DNA from: Zizania palustris
Taxonomy: Eukaryota > Streptophyta > Magnoliopsida > Poales > Poaceae
NCBI GenBank assembly: GCA_019279435.1
Contig: JAAALK010000079.1
Location: forward strand, 68,334,330 to 68,398,329
DNA length: 64,000 nt
Direction of reading: 5' to 3'
Shown: positions 1 through 11,005 of the stretch, piece by piece
How the letters are laid out: each line of letters starts with the position of its first letter
Position numbering within the stretch: position 1 is the first letter of the stretch
The notes under the pieces: generated by a model
The model's input: only the letters and a program-made list of their open reading frames with translations
Told to the model about the DNA's origin: nothing
Databases searched by the model: none
Position numbers and translations under genes: made by a program

Positions 1-2185
1 CGAATGTTCAGGCTATCTCTGGCAACAAGGGCTACTCAGGCAATGCTATCACACCACCAATTGTGGATGCTGGGATAGATGTTAGGGAAACACAAAGCAT
101 TCTCTTAGAAAGAATTGCCAGTGAGATGAACCGGCTCAAATTCTACACCAGTCATGCACAGGTTTGTGTCACCACCTCACCATAAAATACTGCTCCATTT
201 GCATTTACCTTCTGTTTTTCTTTATTTTTTGGCTGAGAAAAAATGCCAAGGAGAAATTACAAGGCAAAGTGAATGTAGCTGATTCCCACAAAAGTTTTTT
301 GTCACCACTTGACAATTTAAAGGGTACGGCACACAATAAAACTACAATGTAATATAAATTTTGGTTTAGTTACTGCAAGAAAAAAATTTGGCTACTTGTA
401 CTTCATAGAGGATTTTCTTAATTTTTTTATCTGCGAGTTTTGTGCCAGTCTTGTGGCAAACTGCCAAAGTGCCAACATGATTTTTGCATGGTTAACTTTT
501 GTGTCATTGCTATTACATTATGGCAGTACAGAACCTCCCTTTTATTGAGAACTTGGAGAAGAGGGTCCAAGGTGCTACAAAACTACTTGATGGTAGTTTG
601 GAGCGTTGCTTTGTGGATGGTTTAGAACATCGTGACGGCAAAGTAGTATACAACTGTCTGCGTGCTTATGCTGCTATCGACAACACATCTTCAGCCGAAG
701 AGATATTCCGTACAACAGTGCTGTCACTGTTGATCCAGAAAATTGTCCCTCAAAACTATGCAAAAGCAGTTGCTGGGGTATCTTCTGATGACCTGGAAGA
801 TGATTATGAGCAGATAATGCAATGTGTAGAAAAAGATTGCAAATTTATTTTGGAAATATCTTCATCAGGTAAAAATGGTTTACGAGTTCCATTAAAAAAT
901 CATCATTACTCAGTATTTAATAAGTTTGAATGCTAAATGTTGCATAAGGACTTGGATTGATGAATCATCTAATTTTCTTTGGGTGGATTTGCAGCAAACT
1001 CTGGACTTCATGTTTTTGATTTTCTGGCCAATTCAGTACTCAAAGAAGTCCATTTGGCAGTTCAGAAGGGAAAGCCGGGGGCCACTTCTCCTGGGAAACC
1101 TAAACAATTCCTGAAAAACTACAAAGCGAGCTTAAGATTCCTTGATTTTCTTGAAGGTACTCCTAATTATTTTGCAATGTGGCTACTGTTTTGTATTTGA
1201 CCTGCTAGGTCTACTTCAATAATTTACTAATTATTTGAGCGGAATAACCATAATGTAGGATTAATAAGGGAATATGGTTAGATTCGGTTATAGATTGACA
1301 CATCTGACTATTGTGAGTTGTGATTGGTCAAATATTTGTCCTGTAGGTTACTGTTTATCCAAACCTGCTGTAGCAAAGTTCCGCTCTGAGCCTGCCTATG
1401 CTGATTTCATGCGACTGTGGCATGTTGCTGTCTACTTTACGTTAAAGTAAGCATAGATATCTGTATTATTATGTTGTTAAGTGCTCTTCAGAATTTGACT
1501 TCTTGTTCAATCATAAGATTTCAGGACATCGCTGGTGGTCTTGATTCTGCTCTTACGGCGACAATTACTCCTGTTGGAATGCATGAAAATCAAACAAAGC
1601 CAAAGATATTGTTGTTGAAACAAAGCATAAAGCTCTTAGAAAGTTTGCAGGCCTGCTGGAGTGATGAGGTTCTTGTTTTCTCACACTCTGATAAATTCAT
1701 GCGCTTGTCTTTGCAGCTTATTTCAAGGTATAGCTACTGCACATGATTTGTTGCCTTACTCTTTATGATTTAACATATGGTGGTTGACCTTTTTTTGTTC
1801 TGCATTCCACTATAAGGTATACGACATGGCTTTCTTCTGGTCTGGCTACACGTAAAGCTTCTGATGGGAGCTCAAACTCTCCTGCAGATGCTGCATGGGC
1901 ATTATCTATACCCGTGGAGGATTTCATATATGTATGTCCAGAATACTCCTTGAATGCTAAGGCGTGTCACTTCATATATTTCGTGAATTGCATTTAAATC
2001 TTGTATTCATTGATGCATAGGTAATGCATGATGTAATACGGAATCTTTTTTTGGCTTTTCTTATTATGCAGGAATATGCACGGAATCTTCGTTCATTAGG
2101 AATAGATGCAAGGGAAATTGAATCCTTCAGAGCTCTATGGCAGTGTGTTGCCCCTACAGACAAACAAGATAACATTCAATTTTGA
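1..2185 (+). CDS. COG2: COG2-like gene, left copy (3' part; lacks C-terminal exons)
   Basis: Encodes the later part of a homologue of Golgi tethering subunit COG2, a peripheral protein of the conserved oligomeric Golgi complex used in retrograde vesicle tethering. The gene enters from the left edge. Exons I can place are 1-161, 532-868, 995-1156, 1347-1446, 1518-1727, 1817-1931 and 2072-2185, all with GT/AG borders and compatible phases. Plant COG2 landmarks include QSILLERIASEMNRLKFY, LRAYAAIDNTSSAEEIF, GLHVFDFLANSVLKEV and the C-terminus FRALWQCVAPTDKQD. The exon ending in EDFIY joins in frame to EYARNLRSLG, skipping about 170 residues that full-length plant COG2 has there. The remaining intron is only 140 bp, so the middle exons are deleted. 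The frame is open within the window, but a complete COG2 cannot be made. The 5' end is outside the window. The right copy at 43458-46507 is nearly identical. Confidence 0.8.
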
Positions 2186-3876
2186 TGTAAAGAACACTGT
2201 TAGTATATAAAAAAAATGTGCCTTTAGGTCATTCAATATTCATAGAATCATCTGGTGTTCGTTTAAGTCACAGGTTCGAATGATTTATACATAGAGCAAT
2301 GGATTTTGATTACTGCTGCTGTTACATTTTGGACTTGTGAGTGTGTATGAAACCCCATCTTGCTCTAAAATCAATACACGTTGATTCTGTTGAAAAGAAT
2401 GCTTAAGTTTCTTGCTATATACCCTTGTGTTCATACATTGCTGAAGGTGCTTACTACTATTCATTGTAGCGCACATATATTTGCTTTCAGAAACTGTTTC
2501 TCTTCCCTCACCTTCTCAAATATGTCAGTGAAACCTTCACCTGTAGAAGGATCTTTCTCATCCCATTCTCCAAACTTTGGCACGGCAGATCCTCTCTCAG
2601 GCTGCTTATGCAAAAATTAATACTTCGGAATTTTTATGGACAAGGACAAGCTAAACTCACAATGAAATTACAGTCTGCTTCATGTTCCTGTTCATAGTCA
2701 ATTTATCAATGACAGTTTACCTAATGACATGGATCATAGGTTGGGGTTTTACCGTCTCATCACCACGACCACTGGATCTGACCTAGTTCGGCTGACAGAT
2801 ACCTAGTTTTACAATTTTTTGAATCGGGTATAAGAGCTAATTTTTAAAAAATATATATATATTTTTTAAAAAAATCTAGTAGTAGCAGCATACTTGTTTA
2901 GAATAGCGCAGTTACACAATAACAGTTAAGCCCTAGGATCACATGGCCAACAGAGGCGACCAAACTAGAAGGGAAGTGGGATAAAAGAGAAAGAAACAAG
3001 ATTGTGAAGCTCACATGTACAGATTACAGATAGCAAGCACTGTCAATGTCGTTGGTGACAATTTGTACAAGCTCACATGCATATGTAACTATGTACACGC
3101 TACCAAACACGTTGATGCTCAAGTTGAAGGCAAAAAATGAAAGTGGCCGGGAGAGAACTGAGAAGGCATGATGCATGCCATGTACCATACAAGCAGATAA
3201 TTGAAATGATGGACACACGCAAGCATCTGGTAATGAGATCAACAGCTACATGGAAACTAATTAAAAGCAAATGAAATCAAACTAATCAAGACCATGCATG
3301 CATGCATGCATGTTGTTAATCAACCATCAATTGCATGCCAGCAAGAAATAGTGTGTGTTCAACCTCCATGGCCATCTCGAGCTCCCGACCTTGTTCATCC
3401 CGTCCCACCCGATGTGCGTCTAGAGTATATATGTACGTTCAATGATATATAATTATATTATATTGTGGATAATTTCTTTAAAATTATATTGTCGTTAGAG
3501 GGGGATAATTTCACCTCCGATATACAATTTTTGAATATATATATATATATATACAACACTAGCTCGGATAGATCAGCTCGATCGATCTTGGATTTTTTAT
3601 GACTGTAGTTTAGTACGTACTTAATTCACACTGAGTAAAATCTAAGAGTTTAAGCCCATACCAAAAAAATTCCTAAGAAATTTCAAATGTGGGGTAAAAA
3701 TTCGAGAAGCTACACGAGAGAGAGTTTGCTTCTTCTACCTTCTTCTACCCATCCACCTCCGATCCGATCCAGTGGCGCCATCCCACTGCCCTGCCCATCT
3801 CTTCGTTTTGTATATAATGGCCACGCGCCGGAGCGGAGGGAGGCCATCACCAAACAAGACAAGAAAATTAAATATA
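2186..3876. other. Intergenic sequence shared with 46508-48256
   Basis: No coding region is supported. The stretch aligns throughout with the interval between COG2 and the P450 in the right copy. Differences are scattered substitutions and small indels, including about 45 bp missing near 3708 relative to the right copy. It holds simple repeats: AT runs near 2853-2872 and 3536-3553 and a catg repeat near 3294-3313. The last part is the P450 promoter; a TATA-like tatataat at 3811-3818 lies about 60 bp before the preferred P450 start. Confidence 0.7.
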
Positions 3877-5563
3877 ATGGCACCCATCCCGCTGCCCCTG
3901 CAATGGCAGCTCGCGGCCGCCGCCGCCACACTCCTCCTAGCCCTCGTTGCCTCCATTCTTCTCTCAGGACGATGTTCGTCCAAGAAAGCCGGCGGTCTTA
4001 AGTTGCCGCCGGGCCCGGTGCGGGTGCCGATCCTGGGCAACCTGCTCCAGGTGGGCCCGCTGCCGCACCGGAGCTTCCGGGAGCTGGCGCGGCGGCACGG
4101 TCCGGTCATGCTGCTGCAGCTGGGCACGGTTCCGACGGTGGTGGTGTCGTCGGCGGACGCGGCGCGGGATGTGATGAAGGCGCACGACGCCGACTGCTGC
4201 AGTCGCCCCGTCTCGCCTGGGCCGAAGCGGCTGTCCTACGACCTCAAGAACGTCGCCTTCGCGCCCTACGACGACTACTGGCGTGAGATGCGCAAGCTCT
4301 TCATCGTCGAGCTCCTCAGCATGCGACGCGTCAACGCCGCATGGTACGCGCGCCAGGAACAGGTGGAGAATCTGGTGCGCAACCTGACGCTGGCAGGGCC
4401 GAAGCCGGTGGCTCTCAACGAGCACATCTACGGCCTCGCCGACGGCATCATCGGCACGGTGGCGTTCGGCAACGTCTACGGCACGGAGCGGTTCGCCCAC
4501 AAGAAGCACTTCCAGAACGTGCTCGACGAGGCCTTGGACATGATGGCCAGCTTCTCCGCCGAGGACTTCTTCCCCAACGCCGCCGGCCGTCCTCATCGAC
4601 CGCCTCACCGGCATCATTGCCCGGCGCGAAAGGATCTTCCACGATCTCGACGCCTACTTCGAGATGGTCATCGATAAGCACCTCGACCCCGCTCGCGACA
4701 AGCCCGAGAACGGCGGCGACCTCGTCGATGTCCTCATCGGCATCTGGAAGGACCACCGTGGCACCCTCCGCTTCAGTAGAGACCACGTCAAGGCCATCAT
4801 CTTGGTTCGCGGGAGCTCAGACTTTTCCTTTAAAAAAAAAGACACACGCACGCGCGCGCACACTAACTAACTAACTAACTAACTATACGTACGGCTAGTA
4901 ATTAACTAATGGCATGCATGGCATTGTTGGATTCAGGACACGTTCCTCGGCGGGATCGACACGAGCTCGGTGACGATGCTGTGGACAATGTCGGAGCTGA
5001 TCCGGGCGCCGCGGGTGCTGACGAAGGTGCAAGGCGAGATCAGAGCCGTGGTTGGCGACAAGGAGAGGGTGCAGCCGGACGACATGCCCAAGCTGACGTA
5101 CCTCAAGATGGTGGTCAAGGAGACGCTGCGGCTGCACCCGCCGGCGACGCTGCTCCTGCCGCGGGAGACGATGCGGGACGCCAAGATCGGCGGATACGAC
5201 GTGCCGGCGAAGACGCGGATCTTCGTGAACGCGTGGGCGATCGGCAGGGACGCGGCGAGCTGGGACGAGCCGGAGGAGTTCAACCCGGACAGGTTCGAGA
5301 CGAAGGAGGTGGACTTCAACGGCGCGCACTTCGAGTTGGTGCCGTTCGGCGCGGGGCGGCGCATCTGCCCAGGGCTGGCCATGGGCGCCGCCAACGTGGA
5401 GTTCACGCTGGCGAACCTGCTGCACTGCTTCGACTGGGCCCTGCCCGACGGGGTGGGGGTGAAGGACGTCAGCATGAAGGAGGCCGGCGGGCTGATCTTC
5501 CACCGGAAGACGCCGCTCGTGCTCGTCCCCTCCGCATACGCATACCGGCGTGGACACAATTAA
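3877..5563 (+). pseudogene. CYP71E-like cytochrome P450, left copy, frameshifted
   Basis: Two exons, 3877-4804 and 4937-5563, separated by a phase-0 intron at the usual A-type P450 position just before the I-helix. It would encode an ER-anchored monooxygenase of the CYP71 clan. The sequence is closest in my recollection to CYP71E, whose sorghum member converts an aldoxime to a hydroxynitrile in dhurrin synthesis. All P450 motifs are present across the two exons (PPGP hinge, WREMR, ETLR, NPDRF, heme loop FGAGRRICPG). One extra C at 4591-4592, after the codons for FFPNAAGR (about residue 238), shifts the frame relative to the right copy. The reading then runs into a stop at about 4677, before the heme-binding exon. 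The second exon remains open. The intron carries a (TAAC)n tract two units shorter than in the right copy. A sequencing error at the C run is the main alternative. Confidence 0.85.
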
Positions 5564-5777
5564 GATTAATTCTGCACTTGCTTCCATCCAACATTCCCTT
5601 TTCAGTTATCTCCATCATCATATCGATCGCCGCGAAATGTAATCTCCTATAATTATGGCAGCTCAAATATAATAATATAATATAATATAATATATAATAT
5701 GCTCCCTTTTTTCTCCAATCACTGCACTGAGAAATAAATAAATTACGACATGATGCCAACCGAATCCAATTTCAATT

Positions 5778-5984
5778 TGTGGAAAGTAGCGAAGCGTTTC
5801 AACCTCTCTCGAGGCCGCGTACCTTTGTTAATATGCACCGATGAATCACGGTAAATCAATACATGGAAGTTTGCAGAATATATGGAGATGAACACGTCAG
5901 TGAGAGAAGAAAGGAAATAAGAAAACATATTACAAAATGATCCTATCTTTCTATCTATGAGAAACTTGCTGTTTTATCTTAATA
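5778..5984 (-). repeat. Element E, 3' LTR (left, minus orientation)
   Basis: Repeats at 7871-8077 with about seven substitutions over 207 bp by eye. The adjacent polypurine tract at about 5985-5998 marks it as the 3' LTR of the minus-strand element. Confidence 0.88.
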
Positions 5985-6112
5985 TTCCCCCTCAATCATA
6001 ACTTGCTCAAGTTAAGATTGTATCTAAACATCTCTAACTTTCGACTACAAAGAGCTTTTGTGAAACCATCAGCGATTTGATCATTTGTAGAGATGAACCT
6101 TACTTCCAGGAG

Positions 6113-6730
6113 TCATTGAGCAACCCGTTCACGGACAAAATGATAATCAACCTCAATGTGTTTTGTTCTAGCATGGAACACGGGATTCGCCGATAAGTAT
6201 GTTGCACCAATGTTGTCACACCAGATTTGGGCAGCTAGTGGGCTAGAAACTTTTATCTCCTTCAACAAAGTTTGAACCCAAATTATTTCTGCTGTAGCAT
6301 TTGCTAGAGATTTGTATTCAGCTTCTGTGCTAGATCGTGACACTGTTGCTTGCTTCCGTGCACTCCAAGAGATGAGATTGCATCCGAGAAAAACTGCAAA
6401 GCCACTTGTAGAACGCCGATCATCAACACTCCCAGCCCAGTCCGCATCAGAGAAAGCACTGACAAGAGTAGAAGGTGTTCTTTTAAGTTTCAAACCAGTA
6501 CCAAGTGTGTGTTGCAAATACCTGAGAATCCTTTTAACTGCTGTCCAGTGGCTTGTTGTTGGAGTTTGAAGAAATTGACAAACCTTATTAACTGAATAAG
6601 AAATGTCTGGTCTGGTAAGAGTTAGATATTGTAGGGCGCCTACTATGCTTCTATACCGAGTTGCATCTTCAGGGCCTAGGAGTTGTCCTTGCTGCAAGGT
6701 TTTTCTTTGTATCAGGAGAATAAAGAACAT
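6113..6730 (-). pseudogene. pol: Element E: end of reverse transcriptase plus RNase H
   Basis: Open minus-strand stretch of about 200 codons with copia hallmarks. It begins near DATRYRSIVGALQYLTLTRP and RILRYLQHTLG from the end of the RT, then SDADWAGSVDDRRSTSG, SSTEAEYKSLA and HARTKHIEVDYHFVRE of RNase H. The catalytic RT (YVDD box) and the integrase are absent. The fragment is joined near 6690-6710 to protease-region sequence, which marks an internal deletion. Confidence 0.85.
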
Positions 6731-7830
6731 TATTTAGGTGCAAAGGACGATGGGGAGTATATATTTTTGTGTGACCAGTATAACCAATCCGCATACCTGA
6801 GCCATTGGCAGTATGGATTTGATCTCCTCCATGATACTTCTCCCGAACACTTAACTTGTCAAGTTCACCTGTCACATGGTCTGTTGCACCTGTGTCGACA
6901 TACCAATTGGTGTCAATTCCATAGGATCGACATGTTGTGTTTGCTGATTTTTCTTGAGGAACAAAATCTGGATCAAACCGGTGCCATCATGTGCTAACTG
7001 AGTGTCCAATTTTGCCGCACAGCTGACACGTTGGGCGTTCAGTACATTCAGCTCCACGTCCTGTACCTTGTACTTGTCCTGCACTACGGCCACGACCAGA
7101 ATAGCCACGACCACGTCCACGACCGCGTTGGTTCCCTGCCTCTACCAAAAAATGCAGAATTTGCTGAAATCTGATATGTTCCTTGGCGAAGATGATTTCT
7201 CCCTTCAAAACCAAGCATTTGGCCATATAGTTCGGCCACAGTAATTGGCTCTGCTCGCGCTGCAACAGCAGATACCACCGGCTCGAAGTCTGCATCAAGG
7301 CCAGCAATAATGTACGCCACTAGGTCCTCTTCGTCGAGTGGCTTTCTTCCAGAAGTCATTTCATCTCCTAATGCTTTCATTTTTGTAACATATTCATTAA
7401 CTGTCATATTACCTTTCTTTGTAGTTGACAGCGCGATTCTTGTGTTGATTGACCTCGCTCGAATCCTTGAAGAAAATATCTATTCAAGGGTCTTCCACAA
7501 CTCTGCTGCGGTGGCGACAGACACTACTTGAGTCATCACGTCGCGTGTGAGGGAGGTCATCAAGTAGCCAAGGACCTGCTGATCCTCGGCCACCCACCTT
7601 GCAAAATCAGGATTTGTCTTCTTGATGATTACGTCGTCTTGCTGCTTCTCTTCGATTTCTTTGGCAGGAGAAACATTGGATCCATCAAGGTAGCCATACA
7701 TCTAGGCGCCCCTAATGGCTGGGAGGACTTGCGCCTTCCACAGGAGGTAGTTATTCTTCCCCAATTTCTCTGTCACTGGTACACCGAACGGTGACCCTCC
7801 AACCGGAGTTGAGGATGATGAAGAACTCAT
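6669..7830 (-). pseudogene. gag: Element E: broken gag and protease remnant
   Basis: On the minus strand gag would begin at the ATG at 7828-7830, about 30 bp inside the primer site. Copia gag features follow in pieces: WKTLE, MTVNEYVTKMKALGDEM, a Gly/Arg-rich stretch and a nucleocapsid region near 6990-7120. The protease-linked stretch (VTGELDKL, LNNVLYSP) runs to about 6680. Several in-frame stops and frame changes break it; one stop comes only about 45 codons after the start. Confidence 0.7.
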
Positions 7831-7870
7831 GACGAGTAGATGAATTTGAGAGGAGAACGCTCTGATACCA

Positions 7871-8077
7871 TGTGGAAAGTAGTGAAGCGTTTCAACCTCT
7901 CTCGAGGCCGCGTACCTTTGTTAATATGCACCGATGAATCACGGTGAATCAATACATGGAAGTTTGCAGAATACATGGAGGTGAACACGGCAGTGAGAGA
8001 AGAAAGGAAATAAGAAAACAGATTACAAAATGATCCTATCTTTCTATCTATGAGAAACTTGTTGTTTTATCTTAATA
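7871..8077 (-). repeat. Element E, 5' LTR (right, minus orientation)
   Basis: Partner of 5778-5984. The tRNA primer-binding complement lies directly to its left at 7859-7870, and the right target-site copy caatt follows at 8078-8082. Confidence 0.88.
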
Positions 8078-8082
8078 CAATT

Positions 8083-8522
8083 AACTCGCCGGCGTGGAAG
8101 GGACGGGGCTAGTCTGTACAAGCTCCTTCCTCCTCCGCCGGTGCCAATGTAATGATGAAACGTTCGTACGATACGATATGGGTAACGTCAATGGGTCAGC
8201 TGGCCGTGCCGTTCGGCGCATGTGCCATGGTACACACCACCTCATGCTCGCTCCCGGACATCTACTGCAGTTTGCTTAAGTTTCTTTATCAGACACTTGA
8301 CACAAGCTCAACTTCTATGTACTCCGTTAATCTTCTGCACATTAGCACTCCCACCATGCCACAATAGTTACCCTTCGCCTTAAAATACAAATATTTGTTA
8401 TCTGGACATTCAGCATTTCTCGAGTTTCTTTCAAAAATACATTATCACGGTTTTGAGAATCACGCGTGGGTGGATAGCATGAGCCAGTTTTTTTTAAAAA
8501 AATGCACCTTCCACCCATAGAC
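8083..8522. other. Duplicated flank of the P450 gene
   Basis: Aligns with about 50150-50589 of the right copy at roughly 97% by eye. No coding region is supported. The alignment stops abruptly after cacccatag at 8520, where sequence matching the distant SEC14-like gene begins. Confidence 0.7.
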
Positions 8523-8734
8523 TACAGCAGCGGGCGGCGCTGCTTGTCAAAGCCCTGCATGTAGAGCTTCTCCTGCACCAGCTCATTGCGCACCTCCTCA
8601 TCCGTGATCATGGCGCCGCCGCCGGGCTTCTCCTCGCGCTTCCACTGCAGGTACCTCAGCGTCATCGCCGACGCCTTGCCGATGTTGTGACCCCGCGCCC
8701 GCAGGAATCACCGCAGCGAGCGGTCGTCTTCCTC
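8523..8734 (-). pseudogene. SEC14-like gene fragment (5' part of exon 2)
   Basis: Matches 57607-57818 of the right copy, the start of the second exon of the CRAL-TRIO gene. The fragment covers its first about 70 codons and stops abruptly at 8523. The acceptor side and adjacent intron also match, to about 8921. At 8708-8710 the codon for the second Arg of LRRF reads TGA instead of CGA. With no first exon, no lipid-binding domain and a nonsense codon, it is a dead remnant left by a large deletion in this copy. Confidence 0.85.
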
Positions 8735-8921
8735 CTGCAAACAACATCGTACCGCCAATTAAGCCATCCATCTGCAGCCAATCGGAGCTAGATCTGCATG
8801 CATGATCCATGGAACTATCTGGAAGAAGTTGGTAGGTAGATAATTTGATGAGTTCGTTGGTGTCATTATTATAATATTTATGATCGATGATAGTATATAG
8901 TAGGCTTATTGTGATCGTATG

Positions 8922-9541
8922 ATCCTACCTAATATTATTTACAAGACGATTGACCAGAGTGCAGCATGCACGCTGCTCCTCGTGCTTTACATGCTATCAT
9001 ATCCAAACAATTCAAAAATCTATTTATTTCTTAGAAAATGAGTATGAGATCTGTAATTATATTAGAAAAGGTAGAGCAGCAGGCAGGCCCTAGAATTAAG
9101 ATCCCACATAACAGAAAGTGAATAAAATAGAACCCTCCACGAGGAAAATACATGCAGATGTAAATTAGATCTGAAAGAATAACAAATCTAACTAAGAACA
9201 ATGCTCGTATACTTGCAGTTTGTAGATATATAGGTGAAGTTTGGAATTGAAATTGAAATTTTATGAGAGCACGTGACATTTTTAAGGCCTAAAATGACTG
9301 TGCCGTGGCAGAAAATATAATGTGCTGTAGCTGTAGGTTTGGAAGAGCGTGGGTGTGGGTATGTGCATGAGTTGGACTTTGATCTCAAAAAAACACAACA
9401 AATCTAACTAAGAACAATGCTCACATTCTCATGTAGAGTGAGTTTGGAATTGAAAATGAAATGTGAACAGAACAAGTGGCTTTTTTAAGGCCTAAAAAGA
9501 CTGTGCAATGAGCTGTAGGTTTGGAAGGGCTAGGTATGTAT
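8922..9541. other. Unassigned AT-rich spacer with imperfect direct repeat
   Basis: Similarity to the SEC14 intron ends near 8921. No gene is visible here. The stretch 9181-9348 is repeated imperfectly at 9397-9530, an offset of 216 bp; shared blocks include aacaaatctaactaag, gtttggaattgaaa, aaggcctaaaa and gctgtaggtttggaag. Origin unknown. Confidence 0.6.
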
Positions 9542-9902
9542 TGTTGATCAAGATAATCCTGACGTGCATAGTTTGTTTAGCCATTTTTCTGCATCTAGCT
9601 TGCATTGCGGCATGTGCATACGCTGCCATGTCCATTTTCCTGTTTCTTAGCTAAATTAGTTGGCTTGCATGCAACGTAGGATCTATGATCGCATGCATGG
9701 CGCATAATGGCGAGTGCACGAGTGGACGTGGGATGGCACGACCGTAAAGCTCGGACATTCGTTGTGTTTTCTGTTTGCTGCATGAAATAATAAAGGAAAG
9801 ACCCCGAAAAGCTGCTAAGTTTAGTTCAGCAGCGCAAAACCATCGCTCGTACTTTGCCTCTTTCGCGTGTGTTAGTTGTTTGAACGTGTGGAAAGTCTAA
9901 CA
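9542..9902 (+). repeat. Element A, 5' LTR (361 bp)
   Basis: Begins tgttgatcaagat and ends gtctaaca, just before the primer site. Its first 231 bp recur at 42435-42665 with two substitutions. Confidence 0.85.
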
Positions 9903-9904
9903 AG

Positions 9905-9917
9905 TGGTATCAGAGCC
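9905..9917 (+). other. Element A primer-binding site
   Basis: tggtatcagagcc, complementary to the 3' end of initiator tRNA-Met, two bases after the LTR. Confidence 0.85.
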
Positions 9918-9942
9918 TCGTTCTTGAGGTTCTTGGAGTGCC

Positions 9943-11005
9943 ATGGCTGGTAGCAACGACGACAGGGGTGATGCGGCGGTGACGACGGGCAACGGCTCGA
10001 GATCAGGAACTCCCACACGCTCGCCACCGAGGCGTACTCGGAGCCGTGGGTGAAGCGTGGTGAGGCAGGGCGACAGCGGTATTGTCGTCCATGAGCGAGT
10101 GATCCGGGAGAGCGGCGGCGGCGGTCACATCGTCTACCCCACACTGACGTCAACCAACTACATCGAATGAACATTGGTGATGAAGATTAACCTTCGTGCA
10201 TAGGGCCTCTAGGAGGCTGTTTCCGGCGAGGGAGAACCATCTGAACGGGAAGACATGGCGGCTCTTGCGGCGCTACTGCGAGCTGTACCTGCGGAGATGG
10301 TGGACGTCCTCGCGGTGAAGGAGACAGCAGCAGCAGACCTAGGAGGCCATCCAGCTGATGAGGATGGGAGTGAACCGTGCCCGAGAGGCAACAGCGCAAA
10401 GGTTGCGCAAAGAATTCGAGCAAATTGCGTTCAAGGATGGCGAGTCACTTGACTCATTTGGTCTTCGGATTACCAACTTGGCAAATAACCTGCGATCACT
10501 AGGTGACACAATTGCTGAGGTAAAAATCGTTCAGAAATTTCTTCATGAGGTTCCTGCTCAATATGCCCAGATTGCATGCTCGATTGAGACGCTACTCGAC
10601 CTCGACGGGATGTCGGTGGAGGAGCTGATTGGGCGGATGCGCTCTGCTGCGGAGCGATTTGCGGTAGGAGATGCAGGAGGCACGGGAAGCCAGCTACTCC
10701 TTACGGAGGTAGAGTGGCTCGCACGAGGAAGGAAGAACGAGCAGGGGCAAGGCTCCGGCACAAACGGTGGTAACACCAAGAACAATGGCCGCGACAAGCA
10801 GAAGGGCCGTAGCAACGATCGTCGAGGCTCGAACGGCGACAAAGATATGTCTCAAGTGAAGTGCTACAACTGCAATAAGTTCGCAGGGCACATTGCTCGG
10901 AATTGTCCCGAGCCTCGACGTGAGAAAAAGGGACACCAAAGCAAGCAAATTTGGCCACGGTGGAGGAGGCCAAGGAGCCTGCTCTGCATATGGCGCAGGC
11001 ATGCA
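9943..11005 (+). pseudogene. gag: Element A gag
   Basis: Copia Gag beginning at the ATG at 9943 (MAGSNDD). It has a frame change in the first 40 codons and stops at 10168-10170, 10201-10203 and 10210-10212, where the family has the conserved NYxEWxxxMKxxLxAxGLW region. From about 10370 the frame is open through FLHEVPAQYAQIA to a nucleocapsid knuckle CYNCNKFAGHIARNC, which has one extra residue compared with the usual CX2CX4HX4C. Another frame change separates it from the protease. Not able to make full-length Gag. Confidence 0.75.

Larger units (their letters stand above)
5778..8077 (-). mobile_element. Element E: internally deleted Ty1/copia retrotransposon with 207-bp LTRs
   Basis: Two 207-bp direct repeats (5778-5984 and 7871-8077), starting tgtggaaagta and ending cttaata, bound the element. 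A 5-bp target-site duplication caatt lies at 5773-5777 and 8078-8082. Orientation is minus: the primer site gctctgatacca (reverse complement of tggtatcagagc) abuts the right LTR, and a polypurine tract (ttccccctcaatc on plus) abuts the left LTR. It holds gag and protease remnants joined directly to the end of the reverse transcriptase and RNase H. The integrase and most of the RT are missing, so it cannot move on its own. The matching place in the right duplicate, near 50140-50150, is empty with one copy of the target sequence. Confidence 0.9.

Noticed and set aside
2285..2620. Short frames downstream of COG2 (also 46607-46942)
   Set aside because: 3' flank; identical in both copies only because of the duplication.
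3735..4617. Long minus-strand frames opposite the P450 exon 1 (also 48115-49165)
   Set aside because: Shadows of GC-rich P450 coding sequence; no domain, and the plus frame has all P450 motifs.
4895..5652. Long frames on both strands over P450 exon 2 (also 49282-50033)
   Set aside because: Composition-driven open frames; only the frame with ETLR and FGAGRRICPG is meaningful.
6686..6997. Plus-strand frame over element E
   Set aside because: Antisense of protease and gag remnants; element orientation is minus by primer site and polypurine tract.
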